A stretch of 64,000 nucleotides of DNA, from NCBI GenBank assembly GCA_037178675.1, contig JAYMGJ010000050.1, positions 1-64,000 of the forward strand, written 5' to 3'. Under the pieces are notes generated by a model. That model was not told where the DNA came from. It saw nothing but the letters and a program-made list of their open reading frames with translations, and did no database searches. Source of the DNA: Scleroderma bovista (taxonomy: Eukaryota > Basidiomycota > Agaricomycetes > Boletales > Sclerodermataceae). How positions within the stretch are numbered: the first letter of the stretch is position 1; each line of letters starts with the position of its first letter. Positions 1 through 13,302 of this stretch are shown here, piece after piece. Position numbers and translations under genes: made by a program.

Positions 1-2080
<2,080 letters not shown>

Positions 2081-2328
2081 GTCGGTGGTCAACTTGATCT
2101 CCAATTTTGTAACACAGCCCCTGACTCGAAACCTGCTTGACGAAGCTGAATTCAGTCGCACAAGATCACCTTGCTTGCAAGGTCTCTGTCACCCTGAATA
2201 TTCGTGAGAACAAGGGAATGCCGGCTTCTACAACCAACATGGAAAGAAATCTTGTACAAATTGGCAAAGTTTCTGACTCGATCACAACAGTTAAGTACAA
2301 CTAGTAGCACACATAAACATCCAATTCA

Positions 2329-4412
2329 TCAATACACGTCTCGTTGAATGAGCTCAAGGGCCCTTGCAGACCTCGGCTTGATAGAGCACTTGAATGGCTT
2401 TGGATGGCTGGTACATGTGTCAGTTTGCAATCAAAACGCGAAAACACAGCTCTGGGTACATACCTGATAGTATTAGGGCGAAGGATCAATATCTGGGGTA
2501 ATTTCAGCTCCGTTTTCCACTGCTTTCGAGATGTCGAAAGCAGCCAATGATGCGACTGCAGATAGCCAAAGAGACTCATCTGCAAGATGCCTACCTGAAA
2601 CGATAGTATCGGCCCATCAGTAAGAAAGCACGGTCACTCAAAGAAAGAAATGGACTGACCAGGACAAATGCTACATCACGCACGGGAAAAAAGCACGTGT
2701 CAAACCAGGGCGATTTTTCAACCTTTCTGGCCTCACCGCCGCCCAAATCCAAACACGATTGTACGGGGATCAGTTTCCGGATCCTTAGTACCACGCGCAA
2801 GAAACCGTTCGGGTCGGAACTCCGTGGGGTCGGAATATACCCGAGGATCGTGTAGCATGAACCTGGAGAACGATATGAAATCAATGGGCGGAAAGTGCAT
2901 CACTAAAACACTATACCAGGAATTGGCTATCACGGTGGTACCCTTTGGAATAAAATATCCTTCATGGATGTCGCCTTCCGAGACACGATGAGGAAAAGCT
3001 GCAACATATAAAGCTAAAAGGGTATGTGTACGTGAAGTATGCACTTTATACAATACCTAGAGGGACGATGGCATGCCAACGAAGGACCTCCTTGACGACA
3101 GCTTCGACGAACGGAAGAGATTCACGATCGGTGTATGTTGGGAGACGATCAGCCCCTATCACAGCATCAATCTCAGCTTGTGCTTTCTTTTGAGATTCTG
3201 GAAAGAGTGTCATAGCCAAAAAGAATGCATTTAAAGCCGAAATGGTCTAAGATAGAAGTTGATATAGGCTCGTCTGGATAACCTGACATCACTCACTGTG
3301 TCTACAGCGCCTAGTATGAACGTAAAATGGTGAATAGCCGAAGAGTGAAAGAGGGAGGACATACCGCCATAGAAAAACACAGCAGACCACCTGATAGCAT
3401 GATCCTCCTCAGTCAGTGATGGATCAGCTAGCAGGGCTGCTGTGAATGATTTGGAAACTACCCCTGCCGCCTTACTGGATTCCAACACCATCCATCAGTT
3501 CAGGAAAGCACGACGGTAACATACTATCTGTTCTTTTAGCCACAGATGTGGCTAATTGACCATTTCTCGAAATTCTACTTTCCACTTGCGTGCCATGGCC
3601 TTGAAACCAGCACCAGGAAACCACTCGGGAACATATCGGACTATATAGTGTTTAGTGTTTACTGCAGTTCCATGGAACTGTGACCCACGAAATGGAAGTA
3701 GATCGACTAGGAAAGCTCCTTGAGTGGTGGATTTTGAGAAGATGAGCAAACCGTTTTCTGCATGCTGAACAAATGGATCATAGTCATCCTGAACTTGATA
3801 TCCATGCGAAATGTGCAAAATCACAGAACCGACTCTCCTATGACATTTGCCGCAGTCAAAAAATTAGTGGCCAAAATTTGCCTTACCTGCGAATGTGTAT
3901 TGCAAGGTGCTCAGGATGTTCATACACACGTTTTAAAAATAAATGGACTGCAAGTTGCTCAATATCATGATGCGCCTTCAGCAGTGCATGATTTCCGATG
4001 GAACGACGAAACTGCCTATGGACGTTGTGGAAGCGATCGCCATAGTTCGACAAGCTCGCCGGCCATTGGAAAAAAGGGTCGGTCGGAGTATTTGTTACTC
4101 TTTTTATTCAGCATCTCCACAGCCGCTTTGACAGAATTGAGAACCACAATATGCTTCCCAAAGATCTCAATATGAGATGTGTCCCCTGCAAATGATCAAA
4201 GTATGTCATTATGAACTTTAACACGCACCATATTTGGCCCAATCGGCAAAAGTGAGCCAGGGCTTCACCTTGTTGTTGGGCATGTCAAATATGTTGCCGA
4301 CAAATGGGAGTGTTCTGGGACCGGAAGCTGGGCGGCGTTTAGAGAGCGCCCAGCTGGTAAACCAGACGATGGCACCAGAGAGAAATGCCAGCCAAGTCAC
4401 TGACGAGAACAT
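2329..4412 (-). CDS. Cytochrome P450 monooxygenase
   Basis: Membrane-bound class II fungal P450 of unknown substrate. An N-terminal hydrophobic anchor (FSSVTWLAFLSGAIVWFTSW) is followed by a proline-rich hinge (GPRTLPFVGN), the I-helix motif (GAVDT + TISALNAFF, split by an intron), the K-helix ExxR (KEVLRWH), the PERF motif (FRPERFL) and the heme loop FGFGRRICPGRHLADE. The gene is very intron-rich. The heme loop is split by introns 2671-2736 and 2595-2659, leaving an 11-nt exon (2660-2670) that encodes the Ile-Cys-Pro core. Start 4412 puts the anchor at the N-terminus; an ATG at 4463 would add 17 residues. The gene is divergent from the uridylyltransferase gene. No neighbouring biosynthetic genes hint at a substrate, and the CYP family number cannot be given by eye. 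Confidence 0.93.
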
Positions 4413-4870
4413 ACCACACTTGTACGAACAAAGCAAGGAGAGCTGGGGGGGGTCTCGAGGCAACTTGGAGCTTTAATTATGGGAGTACAACCGGCGCTGC
4501 CTAGCTCCGCTCCCAATGCGCAAGGAACACTAAAATAGAAAATAGAACATTTGATATCAAAATAGCATCGTGGTAACTGTCCCACAGAAAATAATACTTA
4601 CAAGAATCCCTAAAGAGTTTCAATCAAGAACCACGGTCGAATGTTCATGTCGTTGGCTAGCTTGGTGTCTGGGTGCTGAGTATGAGTCCTCTTGTATTCC
4701 AAGCTCCTGTGTGTGCATCTGGGAGTTAAACTGCCGACTTACTTTGTTCAGAAGACCCGGGTCATGTAGTTACTTGAAACAACATTCGCGGCCCCTCAAG
4801 GCCACATCAGAGGAGGCTTACCTGCCAAATCTGTTCAGTCGCAGGAACACGTTTCCACCTGTGGAAACTT

Positions 4871-4948
4871 GACAGGGAAACATGGATTCCATACCGTCAA
4901 GGTACTTGGGCGGTCACTCCTTGGCGGACCAAAAGAGACGTGCATTGT
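4871..4948. repeat. Imperfect direct repeat, copy A
   Basis: About 78 bp beginning GACAGGGAAACATG that recurs 185 bp downstream as copy B. It contains an imperfect 22-bp palindrome at 4893-4914, with half-sites ACCGTCAAG and CTTGGGCGGT around a central GTA. Confidence 0.75.
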
Positions 4949-5055
4949 GTGACAAGTCGTCAAACACCGCGAGAGAGAGAGCTAGAGGGAGAACTTCTTT
5001 ATTTATACACCACAACAAACAGGTAGGCTTATTTCAAAGCTGTTCAGACGTACCT

Positions 5056-5138
5056 GACAGGGAAACACGCATTCCATACCGTCAAGGTACTTGAACGGTC
5101 TGTCTGTCCTCGGCGGACCAAAGGAGACATGCACAGTG
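5056..5138. repeat. Imperfect direct repeat, copy B
   Basis: Second copy of the block at 4871-4948, beginning GACAGGGAAACACG, with a few substitutions and a short insertion. Its palindrome (5078-5099) is better than that of copy A: the left arm ACCGTCAAGG pairs with the right arm TACTTGAACGGT apart from a few mismatches. It lies about 170 bp upstream of the GALT start codon. Confidence 0.75.
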
Positions 5139-5305
5139 GAATTGAGTGTACAATTCCAGAGCCAACTCTCCCTACACTCGAGGCGCGAATATTGCAAAGT
5201 TCTTGCATTTGATAGTGACGCGGACTTTGAATTCTCGCTGGTACAAACTCGACGGGCCGGGCGGGTCGACCGGATCCAACTCGTCGCCTGGGTCGTTTGA
5301 ACAAG

Positions 5306-6640
5306 ATGGATTTCAATCCAGCCACTCACCCCCACAGACGATGTACGTCCTATTTGGTCGCGCAGAATTCTCACTGACTAGCCATAGACAATCCTCTGAC
5401 GAATGTATACATATTGGTCTCTCCACATCGTACCAAACGACCCTGGTTAGGCCAGTCCGAACCTGTAACACTGTCTGATGCCCCTCGGTACGATCCGTCG
5501 TGTTATCTGTGTCCAGGCAACACCCGTGCAGGTGGGGAAAAGAACGGTGATTACGAACACACTATGGTGTTTGAGAACGACTATCCCGCAATATTACCAC
5601 CCCCAGGTCCCGCTGCTCCTTCAGTTGTCCACCCTCTACTCATCGCTGAACCGGTACAAGGTGCATGCGATGTGGTGTGTTTCCACCCGCGACACGACCT
5701 TTCCTTTCCCACACTCAGTTTGGATGATGTAGTGAAGGTCATCGAGGAATGGACACATGTCTATGCACGCCGAGGAGCTCAATCTGGCATCGAGTATGTT
5801 CAGATATTCGAGGTACTTTCACATGCCCAAGTACATGTTAACATTGAAAACTGGTCACAGAACAAAGGAGCCATGATGGGCTGTTCGAATCCTCATCCAC
5901 ACAGCCAAGTTTGGTCCCTAACAACAGTTCCGACGGTGCCAACCAAGGAACTCATCAATCTACGGAACTACGCCGCGGATACGTCGGTAAGCACTGACGC
6001 ACCAAAGGGTCCCAACAACCACCCCTGTCTGCTATGTGAATATGTTCACCACGAGTTGGGCGCGTTAGAACCAGAGCGCATCGTGATCACGAACGACCAC
6101 TTTGTCGCATTAGTTCCCTGGTGGGCGTACTGGCCATTCGAAGTCATGAGTAAGTGGCATTGGCTGGCAATGGCGGTTTGTTTCCATCGTCTACTATATC
6201 CACTTCTTTGCAGTCTCGCCGCACAGAAGACATATCCCTTCCATGGTTCATTTCACTGAGGAAGAAAAAATCGCTTTCGCCGACATCATGAGAAGGGTTA
6301 GCATTCGATATGACAATCTATTTGAGTGTTCTTTCGCCTACGCGATGGGTATTCACCAGCGACCACTCCCTCCTCGGAAAGTCGATGGGGTGATCGAAGA
6401 GGACGAAGATGACATAGCACACTTCCACGTCCACTTCGAGCCACCTTTGTTACGGAGCGCAAGCGTGCGCAAATTTATGGCTGGGTGTGTATGGCTTAGT
6501 ACAAGTTTGATTTCCACTCACGCATCTTTAGTTTCGAGGTTATGGGTGAACCACAACGTGATCTCACTGCAGAACAAGCTGCAAAGAGACTGCGAGACTG
6601 TTCAGAGGTTCATTACTCGACTGCTCGGAATGATTCGTAG
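5306..6640 (+). CDS. GAL7: Galactose-1-phosphate uridylyltransferase
   Basis: Leloir-pathway enzyme that swaps UMP between UDP-glucose and galactose-1-phosphate in the cytosol. Introns 5343-5387, 6150-6213 and 6485-6531 join four exons. Visible features are the zinc-site cysteines (CYLCPGN), the nucleotidylated-histidine motif in [12 protein letters not shown], a central [10 protein letters not shown] block, and the C-terminal [26 protein letters not shown] and [14 protein letters not shown] blocks typical of the eukaryotic enzyme. The start ([12 protein letters not shown]) is the first ATG in frame and leads directly into the conserved [15 protein letters not shown] segment. The residue between His and Gln in the active site is Ser, a position that varies in the family. 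The ADP-ribose pyrophosphatase gene follows 153 bp downstream on the same strand. Confidence 0.95.
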
Positions 6641-6793
6641 CCCTATTCATCGTTGCTAGATAGTGTGTTCATGTAGTCCGGATACACTGGATAGGGGCGG
6701 ACTTACATAGAAACCCACATGTCCATTGGCCCAAAGTTGTTGTCTACTTTCACTACCACGCTCATTAGAGAGCGCCGCTGTGCTTCCTCCAAG

Positions 6794-7870
6794 ATGCCAC
6801 TGGAGCCAAAAGTTCTTTCAACCTCCCCACTGGAAAATTCTGATGCAAGGTACTTACGGCCCTTACGTTTTGCTCAAGCCAACATAATCTGTCTGGCAGA
6901 TGGATTGGACTGAAGAAAATAAACTATATCGACCAGGACGGTAAACAGGTTTGTTTGGACGATCTTTTCCTGTGCCACACATGCAACCTTTTATCACAGT
7001 GCACTTGGGAATGCGCAGAACGCAAGACGCGGAGTAAATCTGGTACAGACGGTCTGTGTGATTGTTCGGTGTCTCACACCCGACGCTGATGCAGACTTTC
7101 TTTCCAGCTGTGGCTATTCTCGCGATCCTGCGCTCCAGGACAAACGCGTTCCCATTATCGACAGTCGTCGTCGAACAATACCGACCGCCGATAGACAAGG
7201 TTGTCGTAGGTGCGTCCTAAATCGTCGTTTATCTATGCCCCCCGTTCAATGTTCAATGTATTTATAAAGAGCTCCCCGCGGGTCGGTGGATGTCACGTAC
7301 TGCATGAATTCCACTGATTTGCTCCAGGTTTGATTGATGCCGAGGAAACGGCTGAACAAGCCGCCATCCGCGAGCTGGAAGAAGAGACCGGATACAAGGC
7401 TGAGAAGGTCGCAGAATCCTCTCCCGTCACCGTTTCTGATCCCGGTAGGTCGAGATTGTCCACGGTCGAACAGGCCACAGTTTGTGTACGCGAGTCACAC
7501 TGGATGTGTAGGAATGACCAATGCAAACATGAAGTTAGTGGTGGTAAGTGTGCCAATGGATGACACGCTCGAGACACCCGCTTCCAGGCCGGACGAAGGC
7601 GAGCATATCGAGAAGCGTGTCATTTCCCTCGACAAACTTAATGCTGCATTGAAAGGTATGTATACTTCACACCTCGTTACTCAGGTCCTACTCTCCTTCT
7701 GAGTCTAAATCTCTACCCAGAGTACAACGAGCAGGTGAGAATATGGACTGTGCACGCCAAAAAGCAATTCACTGAACGCATACCAGGGCTATGCTGTAGA
7801 TGCCAGGCTATCTCATTTCGCGGCTGGGTATGACATGGCACAACGGATCAGAGACGGTGTGTTCCCCTGA
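6794..7870 (+). CDS. YSA1: Nudix ADP-ribose pyrophosphatase
   Basis: Nudix hydrolase of the ADP-ribose/ADP-sugar pyrophosphatase group (YSA1, NUDT5), splitting ADP-ribose to AMP and ribose-5-phosphate. The Nudix box is intact: G-x5-E-x7-REL-x-EE-x-GY, in GLIDAEE..AAIRELEEETGY. The upstream strand (VEQYRPPIDKVVVELPAG) and the C-terminal YAVDARLSHFAAGYDMAQRI fit the family. The gene is split into many tiny exons, including 7270-7281 (12 nt, ELPAG) and 7721-7734 (14 nt, part of EYNEQ). Traced introns include 6850-6899, 6949-6999, 7052-7107, 7210-7269 and 7282-7327. Start 6794 (MPLEPKVLSTS) gives a short leader before WIGLKKINY. It is convergent with SDA1, with only 45 bp between the stop codons. 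Confidence 0.9.
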
Positions 7871-7915
7871 ACCACCCAGCGTAAACAGACCAAGTACTGC
7901 TTACAACATGTGGGA

Positions 7916-10570
7916 TCAATGATGTGCCTTTTTCGCTCTCTCAATGTGTGCTCTCAGCTTCTGCTGCTTTTCCCTTAGAGATGCTTTCTTTTTTCCCTTG
8001 ACGGCTTTGCTGCTCAAGATCATCATCACTGGTTTGTTGCGCGCTTTCTCCCGGTTCGTGGAACTGCTCGGGGCACCCTTCTTTTTCTTCCCCTTCAATG
8101 AGCCAAATTTTTCTCTGCCTTCGCGACCTTTCTCAATCGATGCTATCCGTTCAGCGTAGTCCGCCTTGACTTTCTTCCGTGGTCCGAGGATATCGTTCTC
8201 AGAAATGAAGGTATTGGATGAGGGGTCTGCCTCAACTGCCTTTTTGTTGGCCTCGAGGGCAGCTAGTTTGCGCTTGGCCCGAGAGCCCCCACCTTGTTCG
8301 ACGGCTTTAGTAGCAGCTTGTATGCGCAAATCGCTGAGCAATGCGAAGTCTGCTGGTGTTAAAATCTAAACGATATTAAGCGGAAGTCGATGGAAACACC
8401 CATAATGCGCAAAATACCTTTGTGGTTGCCAAGGTCGACACTCGGTTCTGTTCTTCCTGGCCTTCCTGTTGTGTAGTTGTGGGCTCCCTGGTAGGTGCTT
8501 CGTCCTCGCTATCCGATACCTCCAGATCTTCGCCGTCAGATTCAACATCTATCCAGCCTTGAGATTCAGAATCCGATTCAGAGTCTGTCTCCACGTCCCA
8601 ACCCTGCCAAGCGGCTTCATCCTCATCCTCGTTTTCAGAGTCACCAGCTATCCCTGTTTCCTCTTCACGAAGTTTTTTCAAATGACTCTCCAGCAGCTAT
8701 GAAATATTGAGCAGCTATCGTTCGTGGATGCAGGGGAACATACAACAAGCCCTTCGATATCGACTGCTGCACCGGTTGAGTGGCCGTAGGGGAGTGGTTG
8801 GCGACCTGAGCTAATCCCCATGCTAGCGTCCTTGCCCTGATATCCGCGTTATCAATGACATGAGCACTAGAAAACGTGTATTCACATACCCTCTCGCGGC
8901 GCTTGAGCATGCCAGGATTTACTTCACGATAGAGTTGCATGAGACCCCGTGCGGATGCTGTAACCGCCTTGTCCCTGCTCTTTCTGTATTCGACCAGATC
9001 CCCCAACAAGTCCTCTTCCATCGACCACGGCTGCCGTCGGCACACCTCGCGTATAGCGTTAATCCCAGCGGCAATGACTTCGCTCCCTACCCCAGGGTGC
9101 ACAAATTCCTGAGCAATCTTACGCACGACGGGTGTCAAGACGTCGGGTGGCGTCAGGTCATGCACAGATTGAGCGAGAGCTACTAGTATAGCTGGTATAC
9201 GGAGTTGGTGATATGTGAGGTATTTCACGATATATGTGTAGAACCCAAGAACGCATAGCTTGTGCGAGCCTACCACTCTGGACAGTAGTTGCATTATGAG
9301 TATCTTGTGGTCGAGAGAGAAACGCTTGTCATAACGACTAAGGGCATCGAAGAGCTTTTCCGAAAACGTCTGCGGGTCATTAAGGAGCTGTAATGCAGGG
9401 AAGTTAGGTGTAGTGGGCTCATTTTTCGACTGCCTTTTCTGTATCGGGATCAGCAAGGAAACATGTCTGGGTAAATGACAGAAAACCTTTTTGGCTGCTT
9501 TTAGCTGCTTTTGGAGTTTTTTGTCACCGCTACGCGTCTTCTTGTTGATTTCGCGACGGTGGTGGAGTCCTTTGACATCGACATCCTAATCTCGACAAGA
9601 TGAATGAGAGAAACACTCACAAAATAACACTTACCTCATCCCCTTCGTCATCACTATCCTCTTTGTCGTCGTCACTTCCAAGGAAAAAATGTATTGACGC
9701 GTTCTGCACCTTCATCACAGGGTGGAAACAACCAAGGGCAACGATTGAAACAGACTTCGCGTCTGTCCTAAGGAACCATCCATTTCCACATAACAAAGCA
9801 AGGGAATGAAACGTACCAAATACCCTTCCTCCACAGCTCTTTCGTTAAAATGACGGCCCACATAGCATCGTCACCCTTGGCGGTACTTTCGACGGAAGGA
9901 CCCACAGCGGCGCGAACCTTGCCCTTATCACCAAGTACTTCTGCATCCATGGCGCGTTCCACCATTCCAAATAGCATGGCTTGTACTGCACGGTTCAGTT
10001 TGTGGTTTTTAGTTCGGAGATTGGCGGTCCGGATGTCCGATAGGATAGTCTTGCGTATGAATAGACGCAAACTTGACGATGTTGTCCGGGGGAGCAGGGG
10101 GAAGAGTGACCTGAGGAGTCTAAAAGGATCATTAGAACATGTCCAGAAAACCATATGAATCCCCTCACTGAATGGAGGTGATCACGTTCTTGTTTCGCAA
10201 CATGACCAAGTTCTGGACGAGTGCCTTGCGGGTATCTGGCGTGAGTGACCCATAATTTTCAAGTAGCAGCGTCGAAAGCTGCGAGGGAAAGTCTGCCGTC
10301 TCTTTTGGATAACACTGGGCAACCTAAACGATGTGTATGCATCGTACATCTTGTTTGACTTAAACAACTGGTCGGACTTACTTGTGATATGAACGAGACC
10401 AGTTCCCGGAAGTGGTGGGCCTGCTCGTCGGGGTTTATCTGAAATATTTCACGTATGCTGTTATAGTGGTTCCACTGCTGGAGGAATTCTTCCTTGTAGC
10501 CATTGGGATCGCGTTTTATGAGGTTCTGCAGCTGGGGCAGATTGGCAGTGAGTAGAATTCCGCGACCCAT
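7916..10570 (-). CDS. SDA1: SDA1 ribosome biogenesis protein
   Basis: Nuclear/nucleolar protein needed for maturation and export of pre-60S ribosomal particles; yeast Sda1 is also linked to G1 progression. The N-terminus ([23 protein letters not shown]) is the family hallmark. Helical-repeat regions follow ([10 protein letters not shown].., [26 protein letters not shown]). Then come an acidic Asp/Glu/Ser-rich stretch (8380-8680) and a Lys-rich, NLS-like C-terminus ending [12 protein letters not shown], with the conserved ILTPADF and [25 protein letters not shown] blocks. Several short introns interrupt the gene. Start 10570 ([13 protein letters not shown]) matches where homologues begin. Confidence 0.93.
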
Positions 10571-10734
10571 GTATCAATCCAAAGAACAGCAGAGGCAGCT
10601 TACTAATCAAATCGATGTATCTTTGCAAAAGTGACAGAAGTATACAAGTACATGGCATGGAATTATTAGCACTGCAAGGGGATCAAGTGAACCTGTACAT
10701 ATGTATCGAAGCATCGTCAAGACAGACGAGAAAG

Positions 10735-11551
10735 TCATGAAGAAGGCGGAGTAGCGTTTTCAGCCGCCTGCGGAAGTGCTGCATTGTCTGTAGAGGGAAC
10801 TCCATCTGCTGGGGGGGCTTGTTCGGCCTGTCTTTGGCTGCCACGGACACCTCCTCGACCGCGACCTCGCCCACGACCTCTGTGAGGCCCACGACCGCCC
10901 CTTGGTGCTCCACCTCTGTTCTCTGATGGCTGTGTGGGCTCGCCATCCTCTGACTGGCCAACTTTATTGGACTTCCAGTCACTTGCCGGTTTACCCGAGT
11001 CCCATTCCCGGCTTTGCATCTTGTCCATCTTCCTCCGAGCATTCTGTTCTCGCGTACGGTCGACATTCTCCTGCACCTTGCGTGCATGGGCCTGCTTTAC
11101 ACGCTCTTCTTCCTGTGTCTTCTTGAATGCCTCTTCGTCCGCTTTGACGTCCTGGCGACAATGAGCCATTTTCGCGCGAATGAGTATTTGATCGGATTGC
11201 TTACAAGCCTTCTCTGCTTGATCTTCTCGTTCTGCTCCTTCATGTACTGCATACGCTTCGCGAGGTCATCCTCGCTCATTTTTTCCTATTGAAGGCGTCA
11301 ACGGGAGCCCCACACGGTAAGCGAGCACATACTCGCTGGGCGCCGCCAGTCTTGACGCGTTCTGGGTTTACATAGGGCTTCTTTTTGTCGGATTTCTGTT
11401 CTTTGGATGGAGTGGGCTGTTCCTGGGCGGGTTCTTCTTCTGGTGGTGGTGGTGGTGCTTGGTCTTCACTCTCCACTGGATCGGTAGGGTCGCTGATTTG
11501 GAGGGCGTCGAAGTTGAGTCCGAGAGAGTTGGAGGCGGGCGTGTCCGTCAT
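10735..11551 (-). CDS. RGG-box coiled-coil protein, CCDC9-like
   Basis: Probable RNA-associated protein of unknown role. The N-terminus is acidic and Pro/Glu-rich. A charged coiled coil follows (MSEDDLAKRMQYMKEQNEKIKQRRLDVKADEEAFKKTQ), then a C-terminal run of Arg-Gly repeats (RGGRGPHRGRGRGRGRGG) typical of RNA-binding or methylated tails. The coiled-coil block resembles the start of animal CCDC9; that likeness is from memory and only tentative. Two short introns join three exons. It shares a 132-bp divergent intergenic region with PGK and lies 164 bp upstream of SDA1 on the same strand. Confidence 0.75.
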
Positions 11552-11683
11552 GGCTCTCGTTCGACGGCGTCAGCTCTGTGGGGCGCGTGTCGTTCCGGAG
11601 CGTGGGAAATCACGACCTTATCTGTTTGGATAAGATAAAAGCAACACTCGCCGACATCCTTTCCTCGTTCCCTTCCCAAAGCC
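11552..11683. promoter_or_regulatory. Short bidirectional promoter region (RGG protein / PGK)
   Basis: Only 132 bp separate the two divergent start codons. On the PGK side there is an A/T-rich GATAAGATAAAAGC element near 11628-11641, followed by a CT-rich tract up to the ATG, as often seen before highly expressed fungal glycolytic genes. Promoter function is inferred from position. Confidence 0.5.
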
Positions 11684-13302
11684 ATGTCGCTCGCGAACAA
11701 GCTCTCGATCACTGACCTCGTCCTCAAGGACAAGCATGTGCTCATCCGCGTCGACTTTAACGTCCCCATGCAGGACGGAAAAATTACCAACCCCGCTGTA
11801 TGTGCCTCCTGCTAGGAAACATCCTGTTCTCAGTATCGCATACAGCGTATCGTAGCAGCTCTTCCGACTATCAGATACGCGCTAGACAATGGTCTGAGCC
11901 ATGACATCCCAGAAAAACTACCTCGTTCTAACGGACCCTTGTAGGCGCAGCCACTGTCGTACTCATGTCCCACCTTGGTCGCCCTGATGGCAAAGTCGTC
12001 GAAAAATACTCCCTCAAGCCCGTCGCAGCTGAGCTTGATATACACCTACGAATGCCTGTTACCTTCCTCCCTGATTGTGTGGGCCCGGAAATTGAGATCG
12101 CTGTTAAATCGGCACCCGCTGGGTCCGTCATCCTTCTCGAGAACCTCCGCTTCCATATCGAAGAGGAAGGCTCCGTCAAGAACAAGGATGGGTCGAAGGT
12201 AAAGGCAGACCCAGCCAAGGTTGCACAATTCAGAGCGGGCCTCATCAGACTGGGCGATGTCTATGTCAACGATGCCTTTGGCACTGCCCACCGAGCCCAC
12301 TCCAGTATGGTTGGTGTTCAACTTCCACAAAGGGCCGCTGGATTCCTTGTCAAGAAAGAACTCGAGTACTTTGCAAAGGTACTCGAGAACCCTGAGCGCC
12401 CATTCCTAGCTATCCTGGGTGGGGCTAAGGTGTCAGACAAAATCCAGCTTATCGAGAATATGCTGGACAAAGTAAGATTTCCAATGATTGCGCCACACAA
12501 GTTATCCATACTAACCCATACAAGGTTAACTCCCTTATCATTTGCGGAGGAATGGCGTTCACGTTCGCCAAGGTACTGAACAATGCATCAGTAAGCGTCT
12601 CCGCATTTCCACGCCCGTCAGGCACTTACCCTGGATCGAAACAAGATCGGCAACTCCTTGTTCGACCAAGCCGGCTCGGAAAAAGTACATGCTCTCGTTG
12701 AAAAGGCGAAGAAGAACAATGTTAAGCTCGTCTTCCCGGTTGACTTCGTTACTGCGGACAAGTTCGACAAAGATGCCAAGGTATATGGTTCTTAGCGCTC
12801 TGTGTGGGTACATGTTCTCACAGGCAGACAGACTGGCCACGCTACCCTCGAACAGGGCATTCCTGAGGGTTGGATGGGTCTAGATGCTGGCCCGATTAGT
12901 CGCGACCTGTACCGTGCAACTGTCCTGGAAGCGAGGACTATCTTGTGGAACGGGTATGTCTTGAGCATGCTCGGTAGTAATGTTGGCTGATGCCTTACAG
13001 TCCTCCGGGAGTATTCGAGTTCCCTGCATTTGCCGGCGGTTCAAAGGCCTTACTCGATGCAAATATCGAAGCGGCCCAAAAGGGGGCAACGGTGATCATT
13101 GGTGGTGGGGACACTGCAACGGTTGCTGCACTGTACGGTGCAGAGGACAAGCTCAGCCACGTCAGCACTGGTGGTGGTGCAAGCTTGGAGCTCCTTGAGG
13201 GCAAGGTAAGTTCGATATTTAGGCTCACCCCCCCCCCCTACGATGTACTGAGGGTATACGTAGGTACTCCCAGGTGTCGCCGCGCTTAGCGAGAAGCAGT
13301 GA
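11684..13302 (+). CDS. PGK1: Phosphoglycerate kinase
   Basis: Glycolytic enzyme: 1,3-bisphosphoglycerate + ADP gives 3-phosphoglycerate + ATP. Conserved blocks run end to end: [105 protein letters not shown], the nucleotide-binding [15 protein letters not shown] and [14 protein letters not shown]. About seven short introns are needed. Two use non-obvious acceptors: before IGNSLFDQ (near 12645) and before TGHATLEQG (near 12829). The start [12 protein letters not shown] at 11684 is standard. Full length. Expected to be strongly and constitutively expressed. Confidence 0.97.

Larger units (their letters stand above)
4413..5305. other. Divergent intergenic region between P450 and GALT genes
   Basis: About 0.9 kb between two genes transcribed away from each other, so it should hold both promoters. 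It contains the duplicated block listed separately. I see no convincing coding exon. Confidence 0.6.

Noticed and set aside
2641..2740. Broken heme motif suggesting a P450 pseudogene
   Set aside because: An 11-nt microexon restores FGFGRRICPGRH exactly, so no break is needed.
5883..5892. TGTTCGAATCC resembling a tRNA B box
   Set aside because: It lies inside the conserved GALT active-site coding sequence and no tRNA cloverleaf surrounds it.
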